45,200 nt of DNA from NCBI RefSeq assembly GCF_016583905.1, contig NZ_NRRY01000043.1, positions 1-45,200 of the forward strand, written 5' to 3'. Under the pieces are notes generated by a model. That model was not told the origin of the DNA. It did no database searches and worked only from the letters and a program-made list of their open reading frames with translations. This stretch comes from Lamprobacter modestohalophilus. GTDB taxonomy: Bacteria; Pseudomonadota; Gammaproteobacteria; Chromatiales; Chromatiaceae. A program made the position numbers and the translations under genes. This document shows, one piece after another, positions 1 through 8,728 of the stretch (within the stretch, counting starts at the first letter, position 1; the number at the start of each line of letters is the position of its first letter).

Positions 1-105
1 TGCATGAATTTGCTCGAACGCGAACCCTCCAAGCAACGCATGGTCAAGAAGCGCCGCAAGGCCACGTGGAACGATGACTACCGCGCTAAGGTCGTCTTTG
101 GCTGA
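1..105 (+). CDS. 3' end of an unidentified gene (partial)
   Basis: An open frame enters from the left edge (reading from base 1) and ends at the TGA at 103-105. It encodes about 34 residues and is strongly basic: KKRRK sits near the middle and the end is RAKVVFG. I do not recognise a family. The basic run slightly recalls the start of IS3-type OrfA proteins, but the frame stops too soon for that and the resemblance is weak. It converges on fabI, and a nested inverted repeat lies just downstream, which fits the end of a transcription unit. It could also be a chance open frame, since only 105 bases are visible. Confidence 0.35.
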   Translation, partial: CMNLLEREPSKQRMVKKRRKATWNDDYRAKVVFG

Positions 106-126
106 GGATTTATACGCGCTCGCCCT

Positions 127-185
127 GACTGAGCAGCTTGCTCTGGGCGCACCGACCGGCCAAAGCCGGCCGAGTTCGCTCAGTC
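127..185. terminator. Nested inverted repeat between convergent genes
   Basis: GACTGAGC (127-134) is exactly complementary to GCTCAGTC (178-185). Between them CCGGC-CAAA-GCCGG (156-169) forms an inner hairpin. The structure lies between the plus-strand gene end (105) and the fabI stop (197), so it could end transcription from both sides. There is no clear T-run, so intrinsic termination is an inference. Confidence 0.4.
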
Positions 186-196
186 CTTCTTGGTCC

Positions 197-973
197 TCAG
201 CCGAGGCCGAGGATGTGGTAGCCGGTGTCGACGTAGAGCACGTCGCCGGTAATCCCAGACGCGAGATCGGAGCAGAGGAAGGCGCCGGCATTCCCGACCT
301 CGTCAATGGTGACGTTGCGCCGCAGCGGCGTACGCTCTTCGACCTGTTTCAACATCGAGCGGAAATCGGCGATGCCGGCTGCGGCCAAGGTGCGAATGGG
401 GCCTGCCGAGACCGCGTTGACCCGCGTGCCCTCAGGCCCGAGCGATGCTGCCAGATAGCGCACGTTGGCCTCTAAGCTGGCCTTCGCGATGCCCATGACA
501 TTGTAGTTGGGCACGGCGCGGACGGCGCCGAGGTAGCTCATGGTCAGGATGGCGCCATTGCGCCCCTGCATCAGCGGCCGCCCGGCCTTGGCCAGCGCCG
601 CCAGGCTGTAGGAGCTGATATCGTGTGCTGCAGCGAACCCCTCGCGCGTGACGCAGCCGACGTAATCACCCTCGAGCTGGTCCTTGGGTGCGAACGCGAT
701 CGAATGCACGATCCCATCGAGGCCGTCCCAATGCTCGCCGAGCGCGGAGAAACAGTTGTCGATCTGCTCATCGTTGGAGACATCGAGCGGGATCACGAAC
801 TCGGCATCGCATTGCGATGCCAGATCCTCGACGCGGCCCTTGAGCTTCTCGCCTTGGTAGGTGAAGGCCAGGGTCGCGCCCTCGCGATGCATGGCCTGGG
901 CGACGCCCCAGGCGATCGAGCGATTACTGGCAACGCCGGTAATCAGGATACGTTTATCGGACAAAAAGCCCAT
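197..973 (-). CDS. fabI: Enoyl-[acyl-carrier-protein] reductase (NADH), FabI
   Basis: FabI catalyses the last reduction of each fatty-acid elongation cycle (trans-2-enoyl-ACP to acyl-ACP) in the cytoplasm. The 258-residue protein is an SDR-fold enzyme of normal FabI length. The divergent nucleotide-binding start [11 protein letters not shown] covers residues 13-23. The FabI-specific active site is complete: Tyr147, Tyr157 and Lys164 in the stretch [19 protein letters not shown], matching the Y-x(6)-Y-x(6)-K logic of the family. [11 protein letters not shown]-type substrate-loop residues follow, here as [14 protein letters not shown]. The ATG is preceded by GGAGAG at good spacing. It is transcribed alone toward the left edge. 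Dispersed repeat copy A lies about 60 bp upstream of its start codon, on the far side of any promoter. Confidence 0.96.
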   Translation of the reverse strand: MGFLSDKRILITGVASNRSIAWGVAQAMHREGATLAFTYQGEKLKGRVEDLASQCDAEFVIPLDVSNDEQIDNCFSALGEHWDGLDGIVHSIAFAPKDQLEGDYVGCVTREGFAAAHDISSYSLAALAKAGRPLMQGRNGAILTMSYLGAVRAVPNYNVMGIAKASLEANVRYLAASLGPEGTRVNAVSAGPIRTLAAAGIADFRSMLKQVEERTPLRRNVTIDEVGNAGAFLCSDLASGITGDVLYVDTGYHILGLG

Positions 974-1033
974 ATAGTCTCTCCATGTGGATCGTTTGGA
1001 TCATGTGATCATGTGTAGGATAGGCGGGCGCCC

Positions 1034-1088
1034 TTACCGTGAAACAAACGCTTCATCGTCCGGGGTGGCGACGCGCTATGGACGTTAG
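1034..1088 (+). repeat. Dispersed 55-bp repeat, copy A
   Basis: First of three ungapped copies (others: 12340-12394 on the minus strand, 35155-35209 on the plus strand). Copy A matches copy C at 50 of 55 and copy B at 43 of 55 positions by hand alignment. All copies begin with ACCGTGAAACA at repeat position 3, share the core ATCGTCCGGG(G/A)TGG and end CGTTAG. This copy lies between the divergent fabI and peptide-ABC genes. An in-frame upstream extension of the binding-protein gene would run through it, one reason to prefer the later start at 1174. Confidence 0.8.
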
Positions 1089-1173
1089 CCCCCTGCTCAG
1101 GCGGCGTTTGAATCCGCCCAGGGTCGAAGCGGCCCTTAACGTTACCGAAACTCAGCCTGCGCGGAAAGCATCT

Positions 1174-3339
1174 ATGTCGCGAGCGTGCTGCTCCTTGCCT
1201 CTGCTAGTGGTGGTTCTGCTGTCCCTCAGTGCCTGTGGTCAGCCACCCTGGAACAATCCCTATCCAGAGTCGCAGTCCGGTGAGAATATCCTCTACGGCG
1301 CCTTCACCGAGAGGCCTAAGCACCTCGACCCGGTGCGCTCTTACAGCTCGAACGAATATGCCTTCATTGCTCAGGTCTACGAGCCGCCGCTGCAGTACCA
1401 TTTTCTGAAGCGGCCGTACGAGCTGGTTCCACTCACCGCGGTTGCGCTGCCCGAGGTTCGCTATCTGGACGCGAACGGGTCGCCCTTGCCAAAGGATGCC
1501 GATCCTAGCCAGATTGCCATCAGTGAGTACCTGATCGAGATCACACCGGGCATCCGCTATCAGCCCCATCCGGCCTTCGCCAAGGACGAGGCAGGTGCTT
1601 ATCGCTATCACCAGCTCGACGCCAAGACCGTCGGTCGCATCAATACCCTTGATGATCTCCCCGAGACCGGCACGCGCGAGCTGATCGCCGAAGACTACGT
1701 CTACCAGATCAAGCGGCTCGCCACGCCCTGGCTGCATTCACCGATCGCCGGCCTGATGGGTGATCACATCCTTGGATTCAAGGAACTGACCGAGCGTATC
1801 GAGGCCGCCGCGCCGGCCCCCGTGGAGGGCGAGCGGTTATTCTTCGATCTGCGCCAGGTTGCGTTCGAGGGCGCCGAGGTCGTGGATCGTTATCGCTATC
1901 GAATCCGGCTCGAGGGTCGCTACCCGCAGTTTGCCTACTGGCTGGCCATGCCGTTCTTCGCGCCGATGCCCTGGGAGGCCGAGGCCCTCTACGGCCAGCT
2001 CGGGATGAAGCAAAACAACCTCACGCTGGACTGGTATCCGGTCGGCACCGGACCCTTCATGCTCAGTGAGAACAATCCAAATCTGCGCATGGTGCTGACC
2101 AGGAACCCAAACTTCCACGGCGAGCAGTATCCCGCGGACGGCATGCCTGAGGACCAGGCGGCTGGGCTGCTTGCCGATGCCGGCAAGCCACTGCCCTTTC
2201 TCGACGCCGCCATCTATAGTCTGGAACAGGAAAGCATCCCGTATTGGAACAAGTTTCTCCAGGGCTTCTATGACAGCTCCGGGATTAGCTCTGACGCCTT
2301 CGATCAGGCAGTCCAGTTTGATGCGGCGGGCGAGGCTGGCCTTACCGACGACATGCGCGAGAAGGGCATCGAGCTGGTCACCGCGGTTCAAACCTCGATC
2401 TGGTACATGGGCTTCAATATGCTCGACCCGCTGCTCGGTGGCGATTCAGAGCGGTCGAGGCTCTTGCGACAAGCCCTCAGCATCGCGGTCGATTTTGGCG
2501 AATATGTGTCGATCTTTGCCAATGGCCGCGGTGTCGAGGGTCAGGGGCCGATCCCGCCCGGCATCTTCGGCCATCGTGAAGGCGAGGCGGGTATCAATCC
2601 CTATGTCTTCGATTGGCGCGACGGGCGTGCGGTGCGCAAACCCTTGCAAGAGGCGAAGGCACTGCTCGCTGAGGCCGGTTATCCGAACGGGCGTGATCCC
2701 GAGACCGGCCGTCCGTTGACCCTCTACTACGAGGCGATGGACGCCGGGCCCGACGGCAAGGCGCGTCTGAACTGGATGCGCAAGCAGTTCGCCAAGCTGG
2801 GCATCGAGCTGGTGGTGCGCGCGACCGACTACAACCGCTTTCAGGAGAAGATGCGTGAAGGCACCGGGCAGGTCTTCATGTGGGGTTGGAATGCGGACTA
2901 CCCGGACCCCGAGAACTTCTTCTTCCTGCTCTACGGGCCGAACCAAAAGGTTGAGGGCGGCGAGAATGCGGCCAACTATCAGAATGCCGAGTTCGATACG
3001 CTCTTCGAGCAGATGAAGAACATGGATGATGGTCCCGAGCGACAGGCGGTGATCGACCGCATGACCGAGATCCTGCGCCATGACGCGCCCTGGTCGTTCG
3101 GCTTCTTCCCTCAGTCCTTCAGTCTGCATCATCAATGGCTGAAGAATGTGAGCCCAAACTTAATGGCCAATAACACGCTCAAGTATCGACGGCTCGAGCC
3201 CAGCATCCGCGAGCAGCTGCGCGAGCGCTGGAATCCGCCGGTGCTCTGGCCGATCGGGGCGCTGGTCGTGATCCTTGTCGTTGGGGCGATCCCGGCCTTG
3301 GTCGTGGCGCGTCGGCGTGAGCGGAGTCGTGCGCGATGA
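1174..3339 (+). CDS. Peptide-type ABC transporter substrate-binding lipoprotein (SBP family 5) with C-terminal membrane helix
   Basis: Binds the substrate, probably oligopeptides, outside the cytoplasmic membrane and delivers it to the two permeases encoded next. The start at 1174 gives a lipoprotein signal peptide with lipobox LSAC (Cys21), and GGAAAG precedes it. The in-frame extension back to 1039 would run through a dispersed repeat. The body (721 residues) has the family-5 layout: ERPKHLDPVRSYSSNEY near the mature N-terminus, then QTSIWYMGFNM and the WNADYPDPENFFF stretch typical of Opp/Dpp/Yej proteins. Unusually, residues about 690-712 form a hydrophobic helix followed by the basic tail ARRRERSRAR, so the protein may be anchored at both ends. 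It is longer than typical 500-600-residue members. Its stop overlaps the next start (ATGA). The substrate is not readable from sequence. Confidence 0.85.
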   Translation: MSRACCSLPLLVVVLLSLSACGQPPWNNPYPESQSGENILYGAFTERPKHLDPVRSYSSNEYAFIAQVYEPPLQYHFLKRPYELVPLTAVALPEVRYLDANGSPLPKDADPSQIAISEYLIEITPGIRYQPHPAFAKDEAGAYRYHQLDAKTVGRINTLDDLPETGTRELIAEDYVYQIKRLATPWLHSPIAGLMGDHILGFKELTERIEAAAPAPVEGERLFFDLRQVAFEGAEVVDRYRYRIRLEGRYPQFAYWLAMPFFAPMPWEAEALYGQLGMKQNNLTLDWYPVGTGPFMLSENNPNLRMVLTRNPNFHGEQYPADGMPEDQAAGLLADAGKPLPFLDAAIYSLEQESIPYWNKFLQGFYDSSGISSDAFDQAVQFDAAGEAGLTDDMREKGIELVTAVQTSIWYMGFNMLDPLLGGDSERSRLLRQALSIAVDFGEYVSIFANGRGVEGQGPIPPGIFGHREGEAGINPYVFDWRDGRAVRKPLQEAKALLAEAGYPNGRDPETGRPLTLYYEAMDAGPDGKARLNWMRKQFAKLGIELVVRATDYNRFQEKMREGTGQVFMWGWNADYPDPENFFFLLYGPNQKVEGGENAANYQNAEFDTLFEQMKNMDDGPERQAVIDRMTEILRHDAPWSFGFFPQSFSLHHQWLKNVSPNLMANNTLKYRRLEPSIREQLRERWNPPVLWPIGALVVILVVGAIPALVVARRRERSRAR

Positions 3340-4313
3340 GTGCCTATATACTGCGCCGACTGCTTTATGCACTGCCGATCCTCGTCGGCGTTAACCTGAT
3401 TACCTTCCTCTTGTTCTTCGTCGTCAACTCGCCTGACGACATGGCGCGGATGCAGCTCGGCGATAAGCGGGTGACGCAGGAGGCGATCGATACCTGGAAG
3501 GGTGAGCATGGCTATGACAAGCCGCTGCTCTACAACGCAGAGGTTGGCGGACTGCCATCGTTGACGGACACGATCTTTTTCGAGAAATCGCTGAAGCTCT
3601 TTGCGTTCAACTTCGGGCAGTCCGACAGCGGTCGCGATATCGGCTACGACATCCGTCAGCGCATGTGGCCGAGTCTGGCGATCGCGATCCCGACCTTGCT
3701 GGTAGGGTTGGCAATCAGCATCAGCTATGCATTGATGATCGTGTTCTTCCGTGCCACCTATATCGACTTTGGAAGCGTGGTGCTGCTGGTGGCGATGATG
3801 TCGATCTCCGGACTCTTCTATATCATCGGCGGCCAGTTCCTGATCGGTAAGCTGTTCCATCTGGTGCCGATCTCCGGCTACGACCATGGCCTCGAGGCGC
3901 TGAAGTTCCTGATCTTGCCGGTGGTGGTAGGCGTCGTCGCCGGTATCGGCAGCAGTACCCGGCTCTATCGCACCTTCTTTCTCGAGGAGATCAACCGTGA
4001 CTATGTGCGGACTGCGCGAGCCAAGGGGCTGCGCGAGCGTGCGGTGTTGTTCCGCCATGTGCTGCGCAACGCACTGATCCCGATCCTCACCGGTGTGGTC
4101 GCCGTGTTGCCGCTGCTGTTCATGGGGGCGCTGATCATCGAATCCTTCTTTGGCGTGCCTGGGCTCGGCAGCTACACCATCGATGCGATCAATCGCCAGG
4201 ATTTCTCGATCGTGCGCGCGATGGTCTTCCTCGGCTCGGTGCTCTACATCATCGGTCTGATCATGACCGACATCTCCTATACCCTGGTCGACCCCAGGGT
4301 CAGGCTGTCTTGA
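3336..4313 (+). CDS. ABC transporter permease, OppB/DppB/YejB type
   Basis: First of two membrane subunits of the peptide-type importer. The 325-residue protein starts with the usual MSAYILRRLLYALPILVGV helix (residues 1-30). It has a periplasmic stretch at about 31-110 and then roughly five more hydrophobic segments. The cytoplasmic EAA loop, which docks on the ATPase, is at about residues 217-250 (LEEINRDYVRTARAKGL, then RHVLRNALIPI). The C-terminus carries the family-typical VDPRVRL. The start codon overlaps the stop of the binding-protein gene by 4 bp, implying translational coupling. Transport specificity (di-, oligo- or microcin-like peptide) cannot be told. Confidence 0.9.
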   Translation: MSAYILRRLLYALPILVGVNLITFLLFFVVNSPDDMARMQLGDKRVTQEAIDTWKGEHGYDKPLLYNAEVGGLPSLTDTIFFEKSLKLFAFNFGQSDSGRDIGYDIRQRMWPSLAIAIPTLLVGLAISISYALMIVFFRATYIDFGSVVLLVAMMSISGLFYIIGGQFLIGKLFHLVPISGYDHGLEALKFLILPVVVGVVAGIGSSTRLYRTFFLEEINRDYVRTARAKGLRERAVLFRHVLRNALIPILTGVVAVLPLLFMGALIIESFFGVPGLGSYTIDAINRQDFSIVRAMVFLGSVLYIIGLIMTDISYTLVDPRVRLS

Positions 4314-4323
4314 GGCTCATCGC

Positions 4324-5892
4324 GTGCCCGTCATTCTGATCACCGACGCCCTCATCTTCGTGCTGATCGCCGTCGGCATCGGCTTCGGTCTCTATGCCGC
4401 GCGGCATGAGCACCTGCGCGGTCCTTGGCGCCAGGTCGGGCGATCGCCGGTTGGCGTTGCTGCGCTGGTGGTGATCGTCTTCTATGTTGGCGTTGGGCTG
4501 CTGGATTCGCTGCACTTTCATCCGCTCATCGAGCCGGTTGCTCCGGCGGCACCCGCTGCCTCGAGTGCCCAAGCGGATCAGAGTGCTGATGAGAAGACCG
4601 ACGCTGTTGCTCAGCCGGTCGCGGCGACTAGCACCTCAGACCAAGCAATGTCCGGGCAGGATGCGACCGCCGATGAGCAAGATTCGTTTGCTGCGACACC
4701 GGCATCGGTGCTGGCAGAGCCCACCTATTCAACCCAGATCATCTCGGTCTTGGACCTCTGGCTCAGCGGCCTGCGCGAGCGCCAGGAGAAGACCTTCTCG
4801 GCACCGTTCGCGACGCAGTTGTTCGTCAAGGAGGCGATCGAGCAGCCGGATGGCAGCGTGATCCGCGGCTATCCGCGCCTGGAGCATGGCGGAGCACACC
4901 TGGATGATCCATCCCAGCGCGGTGTCGATATCCTGCTGCGCGGGCTGTTTGGGCTGGTGAAGGGCCTAATCGCCTGGACTGCGCTGATGGTGACGCTCAT
5001 CGCAGTGCTCGCCTGGCGCGGGCGCCAGTCGTTCAATGACCGCGCGAGCGCGATCTGGCGTGGCGAGACCGAGACGCCTTGGCGTGTCGCCTTGAGCGCG
5101 CTCGCACTAATGCTGGTGCTCAGCTTCGTTGCTGCGGAGCTGGCGGCGAGCTACCACATCCTTGGCACCGACAAGGTCGGCGAGGATGTGTTCTATCAGA
5201 GCCTGAAGAGCATCCGCACCGGGCTGGTGATCGGCACCCTGACCACCCTGGTGATGCTGCCAGCGGCGGTGATCTTGGGCATCATGGCCGGCTATTTCGG
5301 CGGTCGTACCGATGATGTGATCCAGTACCTCTACACGACCCTGAGCTCGATCCCAGGTGTGCTGCTGATCGCTGCTGCGATCCTGATGCTGCAGGTCTAT
5401 ATGACCAACAACGCGGAACAGTTCCAGAGCCTGGTCGAGCGTGCCGATCTGCGCCTGCTGTTCCTCTGCATCATCCTCGGCGTGACCAGCTGGACCGGGC
5501 TCTGTCGGCTGCTACGGGGCGAGTCGCTGAAGCTGCGCGAGGCCGATTACGTGCAGGCCGCGCGCTCACTGGGCGTGCGCAGCTCGACGGTGATCGGGCG
5601 CCACATCCTGCCCAATGTGCTGCATATCGTGATGATCACGGTGGTTCTGGATTTCAGCGGCCTGGTGCTGGCCGAGGCGGTGCTCTCTTACGTCAACATC
5701 GGCGTCGATCCGACCATGAACAGCTGGGGCAATATGATCAATAGCGCTCGGCTCGAGCTGGCACGCGACCCCGTCGTCTGGTGGTCGCTGGCTGCCGCTT
5801 TCGTCTTCATGTTCACCCTCGTGCTCGCCGCCAATCTGCTTGCGGATGTGGTCAGAGATGCCTTCGACCCTCGGCTTCGGAGCGCCTCGTGA
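4324..5892 (+). CDS. ABC transporter permease, OppC/DppC/YejE type, with low-complexity insert
   Basis: Second membrane subunit of the importer. At 522 residues it is far longer than a normal OppC (about 300). The extra length lies in the N-terminal half: after two helices there is an Ala/Ser/Asp/Gln-rich region (about residues 71-137) with no obvious fold. Then come another helix near 205-230 and the conserved permease core. Core marks are YHILGTDKVGEDV before the domain and the EAA loop at about residues 400-435 (GESLKLREADYVQAARSLG, RHILPNVLH). The protein ends DAFDPRLRSAS as OppC proteins do. The start is GTG at 4324 with GAGG upstream; it follows the previous gene by 10 bp. Confidence 0.88.
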   Translation: MPVILITDALIFVLIAVGIGFGLYAARHEHLRGPWRQVGRSPVGVAALVVIVFYVGVGLLDSLHFHPLIEPVAPAAPAASSAQADQSADEKTDAVAQPVAATSTSDQAMSGQDATADEQDSFAATPASVLAEPTYSTQIISVLDLWLSGLRERQEKTFSAPFATQLFVKEAIEQPDGSVIRGYPRLEHGGAHLDDPSQRGVDILLRGLFGLVKGLIAWTALMVTLIAVLAWRGRQSFNDRASAIWRGETETPWRVALSALALMLVLSFVAAELAASYHILGTDKVGEDVFYQSLKSIRTGLVIGTLTTLVMLPAAVILGIMAGYFGGRTDDVIQYLYTTLSSIPGVLLIAAAILMLQVYMTNNAEQFQSLVERADLRLLFLCIILGVTSWTGLCRLLRGESLKLREADYVQAARSLGVRSSTVIGRHILPNVLHIVMITVVLDFSGLVLAEAVLSYVNIGVDPTMNSWGNMINSARLELARDPVVWWSLAAAFVFMFTLVLAANLLADVVRDAFDPRLRSAS

Positions 5893-5977
5893 GCTGGCCT
5901 GATCTGCTTCACCGTGCTCGCGGGACGACCGCGCGCGTGACCTGCTTAATGAAGATCCGCTGCCTGGGCCTGTCTCG

Positions 5978-8119
5978 ATGAGCGACGTCTTGCTTCATGT
6001 CTCCAATCTGACCGCGGAGCTGGGTAACAGCGAGCGACCCGTGCGCGTCTGCGATGGCGTCGGCTTCTCGATCCGTCGCGGTGAGACGCTCGCGCTGCTC
6101 GGTGAATCGGGTTGCGGCAAGTCGATGACCGCCCTGACGCTGATGCGGCTGCTACCGTTGTCCGGGCGTATCGCTGGCGGCTCGGTTCAGCTCGATGATA
6201 CTGAGCTATTGAGCCTCACCGAGCGCGAGATGCGTGGCGTCCGTGGCGGGCGCATGGCGATGATCTTCCAAGAGCCACAAACCTCGCTCAATCCCGTCTT
6301 GAAGGTTGGCGATCAGATTGCCGAGGCGGTGCGTCTCCACAAGCGGCTTGCGAAGGCCGAGGTCGCCGAACGGGTCGTCGAGCTGCTGCGCGCGGTCGGC
6401 ATCCCGGACCCGGCGCGGCGTGCCGGTGAGTTTCCGCATCAGCTCTCGGGAGGGATGAAGCAGCGCGTGATGATCGCGATGGCGCTGGCCGGCGATCCCG
6501 AGCTACTGATCGCCGATGAGCCGACGACCGCGCTTGATGTGACCATCCAGGCCCAGGTGCTGCAGCTGCTCAAGGGGCTGCAAGCGCAGACCGGGATGGC
6601 GGTGCTGCTCATCACCCATGACCTGGGCGTGGTCGCCGAGACCGCGGATCGGCTGGCGGTGATGTATGCCGGGCAGATCGTCGAGGAGGCGAGCGTCGAC
6701 GCCTTCTTTGCCGCTCCGGCCCATCCCTATAGTCGCAAGCTGCTGGAGAGCGTGCCCAGCGCGAGCAAGCGCCGTGGCGAGCTGGCGGTGATCCCCGGCC
6801 GGGTGCCGCCGCTTGATCAGCCCTTCAGCGGCTGTCGCTTTGCCGATCGCTGCAGCCAGGTGATGCCGGCCTGTCGTGAAGCGCCGATCGCTTGGTTTCA
6901 ACCGAACCCGGGACAGCAGGTGCGCTGTCTGCTCTGGGCCGAGGGGCCAGCCCAGTTCCGGGAGGGCGAAGCGAGTGCGGCTGTTGGCACTGTGGAGCCG
7001 AGCCTCAGCTCGGCGCAGCCAGAGACGGCCGCTGTGGAGCTTGCGGCAGCCGGTGTCAAAGCGCAGGCGGAAGCTTCAGGGGCTACCAGACTCGAAGCCA
7101 AGGCCGCCTCGGCTCCAGCCCGATCAGCGACTGCGCCTACGGCAGAGGGGCAGACCTTGCTGGCCACCGCTGGCCTACAGGTGCACTTTCCGATCCAGCG
7201 TGGTCTGTTTCGCAGCACGGTCGGTCATGTGAAGGCCGTCGATGGGGTCGATCTGTGCCTGAAGGCCGGGCAGACTCTGGCCCTCGTCGGTGAGTCGGGC
7301 TGCGGCAAGACCACCGTCGGCAAGGCGATCCTGCGGCTCGAGCTGCCGACTGGCGGCCAGGTGCGCTACAACGGTGTCGATCTGGCGTCGATCCGGGCCG
7401 GGCAGATGCGCCGCTATCGCAAGGATCTGCAGATCATCTTCCAAGACCCCTTCGCCTCGATGAATCCGCGCATGCTGGTTGGCGACATCGTCGGTGAGGG
7501 GCTGCAATCGCTTGGGCTCGAAAAGGGCCGTGCGGCACAGCGACGCCGAGTCGCGGCGCTGCTGGAGCAGGTCGGCATCGGCGAGCAGGCGATGAACCGC
7601 TATCCGCACGAGTTCTCTGGTGGCCAGCGCCAGCGTATCTGTATCGCGCGGGCGTTGGCGGTCGAGCCCAAGCTGATCGTCTGCGATGAGCCGACCAGTG
7701 CGCTGGACGTCTCAGTGCAGGCGCAGATCCTGAATCTACTCAAGCGGCTTCAGGATGACCTGGGGCTCAGCTATCTGTTCATCACGCACGATATCTCGGT
7801 GGTCGCTTATCTCGCGCATGAGGTGGCGGTGATGTACCTGGGCCGCATCGTCGAGCAGGGCACAGCCGCCGAGGTACTGGATGAGCCGCGCCATCCCTAT
7901 ACCCAAGCCCTGCTGTCAGCGGTGCCGATGATGGACAAGGCCGAGCGCCGTCAGATCATTCGGCTCGAGGGCGACATGCCGTCACCCGCCGCACCGCCGA
8001 CGGGCTGCCATTTTCATCCACGCTGCCCGCAGGCCATCGCCGACTGTGCGCTGACTTACCCGCAACCAGTTCAGCTCAGCAAGACTCATAGCGCCCGTTG
8101 TCTCCGGATTGAAACCTGA
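5978..8119 (+). CDS. Fused double ATP-binding protein of the peptide-type ABC importer (YejF/DppD-DppF fusion type)
   Basis: Drives peptide uptake by ATP hydrolysis on the cytoplasmic face; a single 713-residue chain carries both nucleotide-binding domains. NBD1 has Walker A GESGCGKS at residues 42-49, signature LSGGMKQR near 157 and Walker [16 protein letters not shown]2 has Walker A GESGCGKT near 439, signature FSGGQRQR near 546 and [12 protein letters not shown]. Each NBD is followed by the Cys-containing C-terminal module of oligopeptide ATPases ([14 protein letters not shown] and [14 protein letters not shown]). An Ala/Glu-rich linker of about 60 residues joins the halves. The gene follows the second permease by 85 bp and completes the four-gene unit. 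All catalytic motifs look intact. Confidence 0.93.
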   Translation: MSDVLLHVSNLTAELGNSERPVRVCDGVGFSIRRGETLALLGESGCGKSMTALTLMRLLPLSGRIAGGSVQLDDTELLSLTEREMRGVRGGRMAMIFQEPQTSLNPVLKVGDQIAEAVRLHKRLAKAEVAERVVELLRAVGIPDPARRAGEFPHQLSGGMKQRVMIAMALAGDPELLIADEPTTALDVTIQAQVLQLLKGLQAQTGMAVLLITHDLGVVAETADRLAVMYAGQIVEEASVDAFFAAPAHPYSRKLLESVPSASKRRGELAVIPGRVPPLDQPFSGCRFADRCSQVMPACREAPIAWFQPNPGQQVRCLLWAEGPAQFREGEASAAVGTVEPSLSSAQPETAAVELAAAGVKAQAEASGATRLEAKAASAPARSATAPTAEGQTLLATAGLQVHFPIQRGLFRSTVGHVKAVDGVDLCLKAGQTLALVGESGCGKTTVGKAILRLELPTGGQVRYNGVDLASIRAGQMRRYRKDLQIIFQDPFASMNPRMLVGDIVGEGLQSLGLEKGRAAQRRRVAALLEQVGIGEQAMNRYPHEFSGGQRQRICIARALAVEPKLIVCDEPTSALDVSVQAQILNLLKRLQDDLGLSYLFITHDISVVAYLAHEVAVMYLGRIVEQGTAAEVLDEPRHPYTQALLSAVPMMDKAERRQIIRLEGDMPSPAAPPTGCHFHPRCPQAIADCALTYPQPVQLSKTHSARCLRIET

Positions 8120-8309
8120 TGCCAACCGAGGCCTGATGTCACCAATCGTTGACACGGCCCGCGCTCTAGCTGGCTGCAGCCAGGATCAAACACTCAAGTG
8201 CCCTGAAGATCGCAAAGACAGCGTCGGGATGCTGTGGCAGGATAGACCCTAACTGGTGGAGGTTATACAGTTCGACCTCTGTCCAAGACCAAAACCTTGG
8301 AATATCATC

Positions 8310-8585
8310 ATGGGCTATCTTGAAAACTGGTTTATCGGCATTGGGACCTTTGTCGCGCTCGTCGTCTTCCTGTACTTCACCTTCGATATCGCGCGCCGCC
8401 TGCTTGCTCGTTTTGCGCTGCGCGTTTGCCAAATGCGCAAGGCACCGGAAGGCGGCTTTATCTGCGAGCTCAAGCGCAAACTCGGTGGCTATGCCTCGCA
8501 GTCGCTGGTTCCGCGCGTGATTATGCTGGTCATTTCGTTCGGCGTACTCGCGTTCATCGTGATCGAGCACTCGCCGAAGCTTTGA
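8310..8585 (+). CDS. Small membrane protein of unknown function
   Basis: A 91-residue frame starting at the ATG at 8310. It has two hydrophobic segments, about residues 8-28 (FIGIGTFVALVVFLYFTFDI) and 68-84 (PRVIMLVISFGVLAFIVI), separated by a basic loop with two cysteines. An in-frame start further upstream at 8256 adds 18 residues that look non-coding. The ribosome binding site is weak. I do not recognise a family. It lies 143 bp ahead of the P-loop ATPase and reads in the same direction, so the two may be co-transcribed. It could equally belong to no system; calling it coding rests on length, hydrophobic pattern and codon character. Confidence 0.55.
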   Translation: MGYLENWFIGIGTFVALVVFLYFTFDIARRLLARFALRVCQMRKAPEGGFICELKRKLGGYASQSLVPRVIMLVISFGVLAFIVIEHSPKL

Positions 8586-8728
8586 TCGGCGCTTGCTGCC
8601 CATCCGAGTATCGGTCGCGTCCATTCCTGATCCCCGAGGGCCAGCCTGTGCCTGTTGTCTTGTCTACGAGGCGACTGGGCTAGAACGACAGGCGCGGCCG
8701 CTATCCTTCGAAAAAGGTATTTCTGCCC

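Noticed and set aside
1-105. Reading the partial frame as an IS3-type transposase start.
   Set aside because: The similarity is limited to a basic run and the frame stops after 34 codons; no inverted repeats nearby.
3132-4058. Long minus-strand open frame (about 300 codons) opposite the first permease gene.
   Set aside because: It is rich in His, Gln and Arg, the typical shadow of a GC-rich membrane-protein gene; no domain and no ribosome binding site. The same applies to the long minus-strand frames opposite nuoD, nuoF, nuoG, nuoL, nuoM and nuoN.
8166-8624. Minus-strand frame of 152 codons opposite the small membrane protein gene.
   Set aside because: Composition and lack of any domain mark it as a shadow; the plus-strand frame has a proper hydrophobic pattern.
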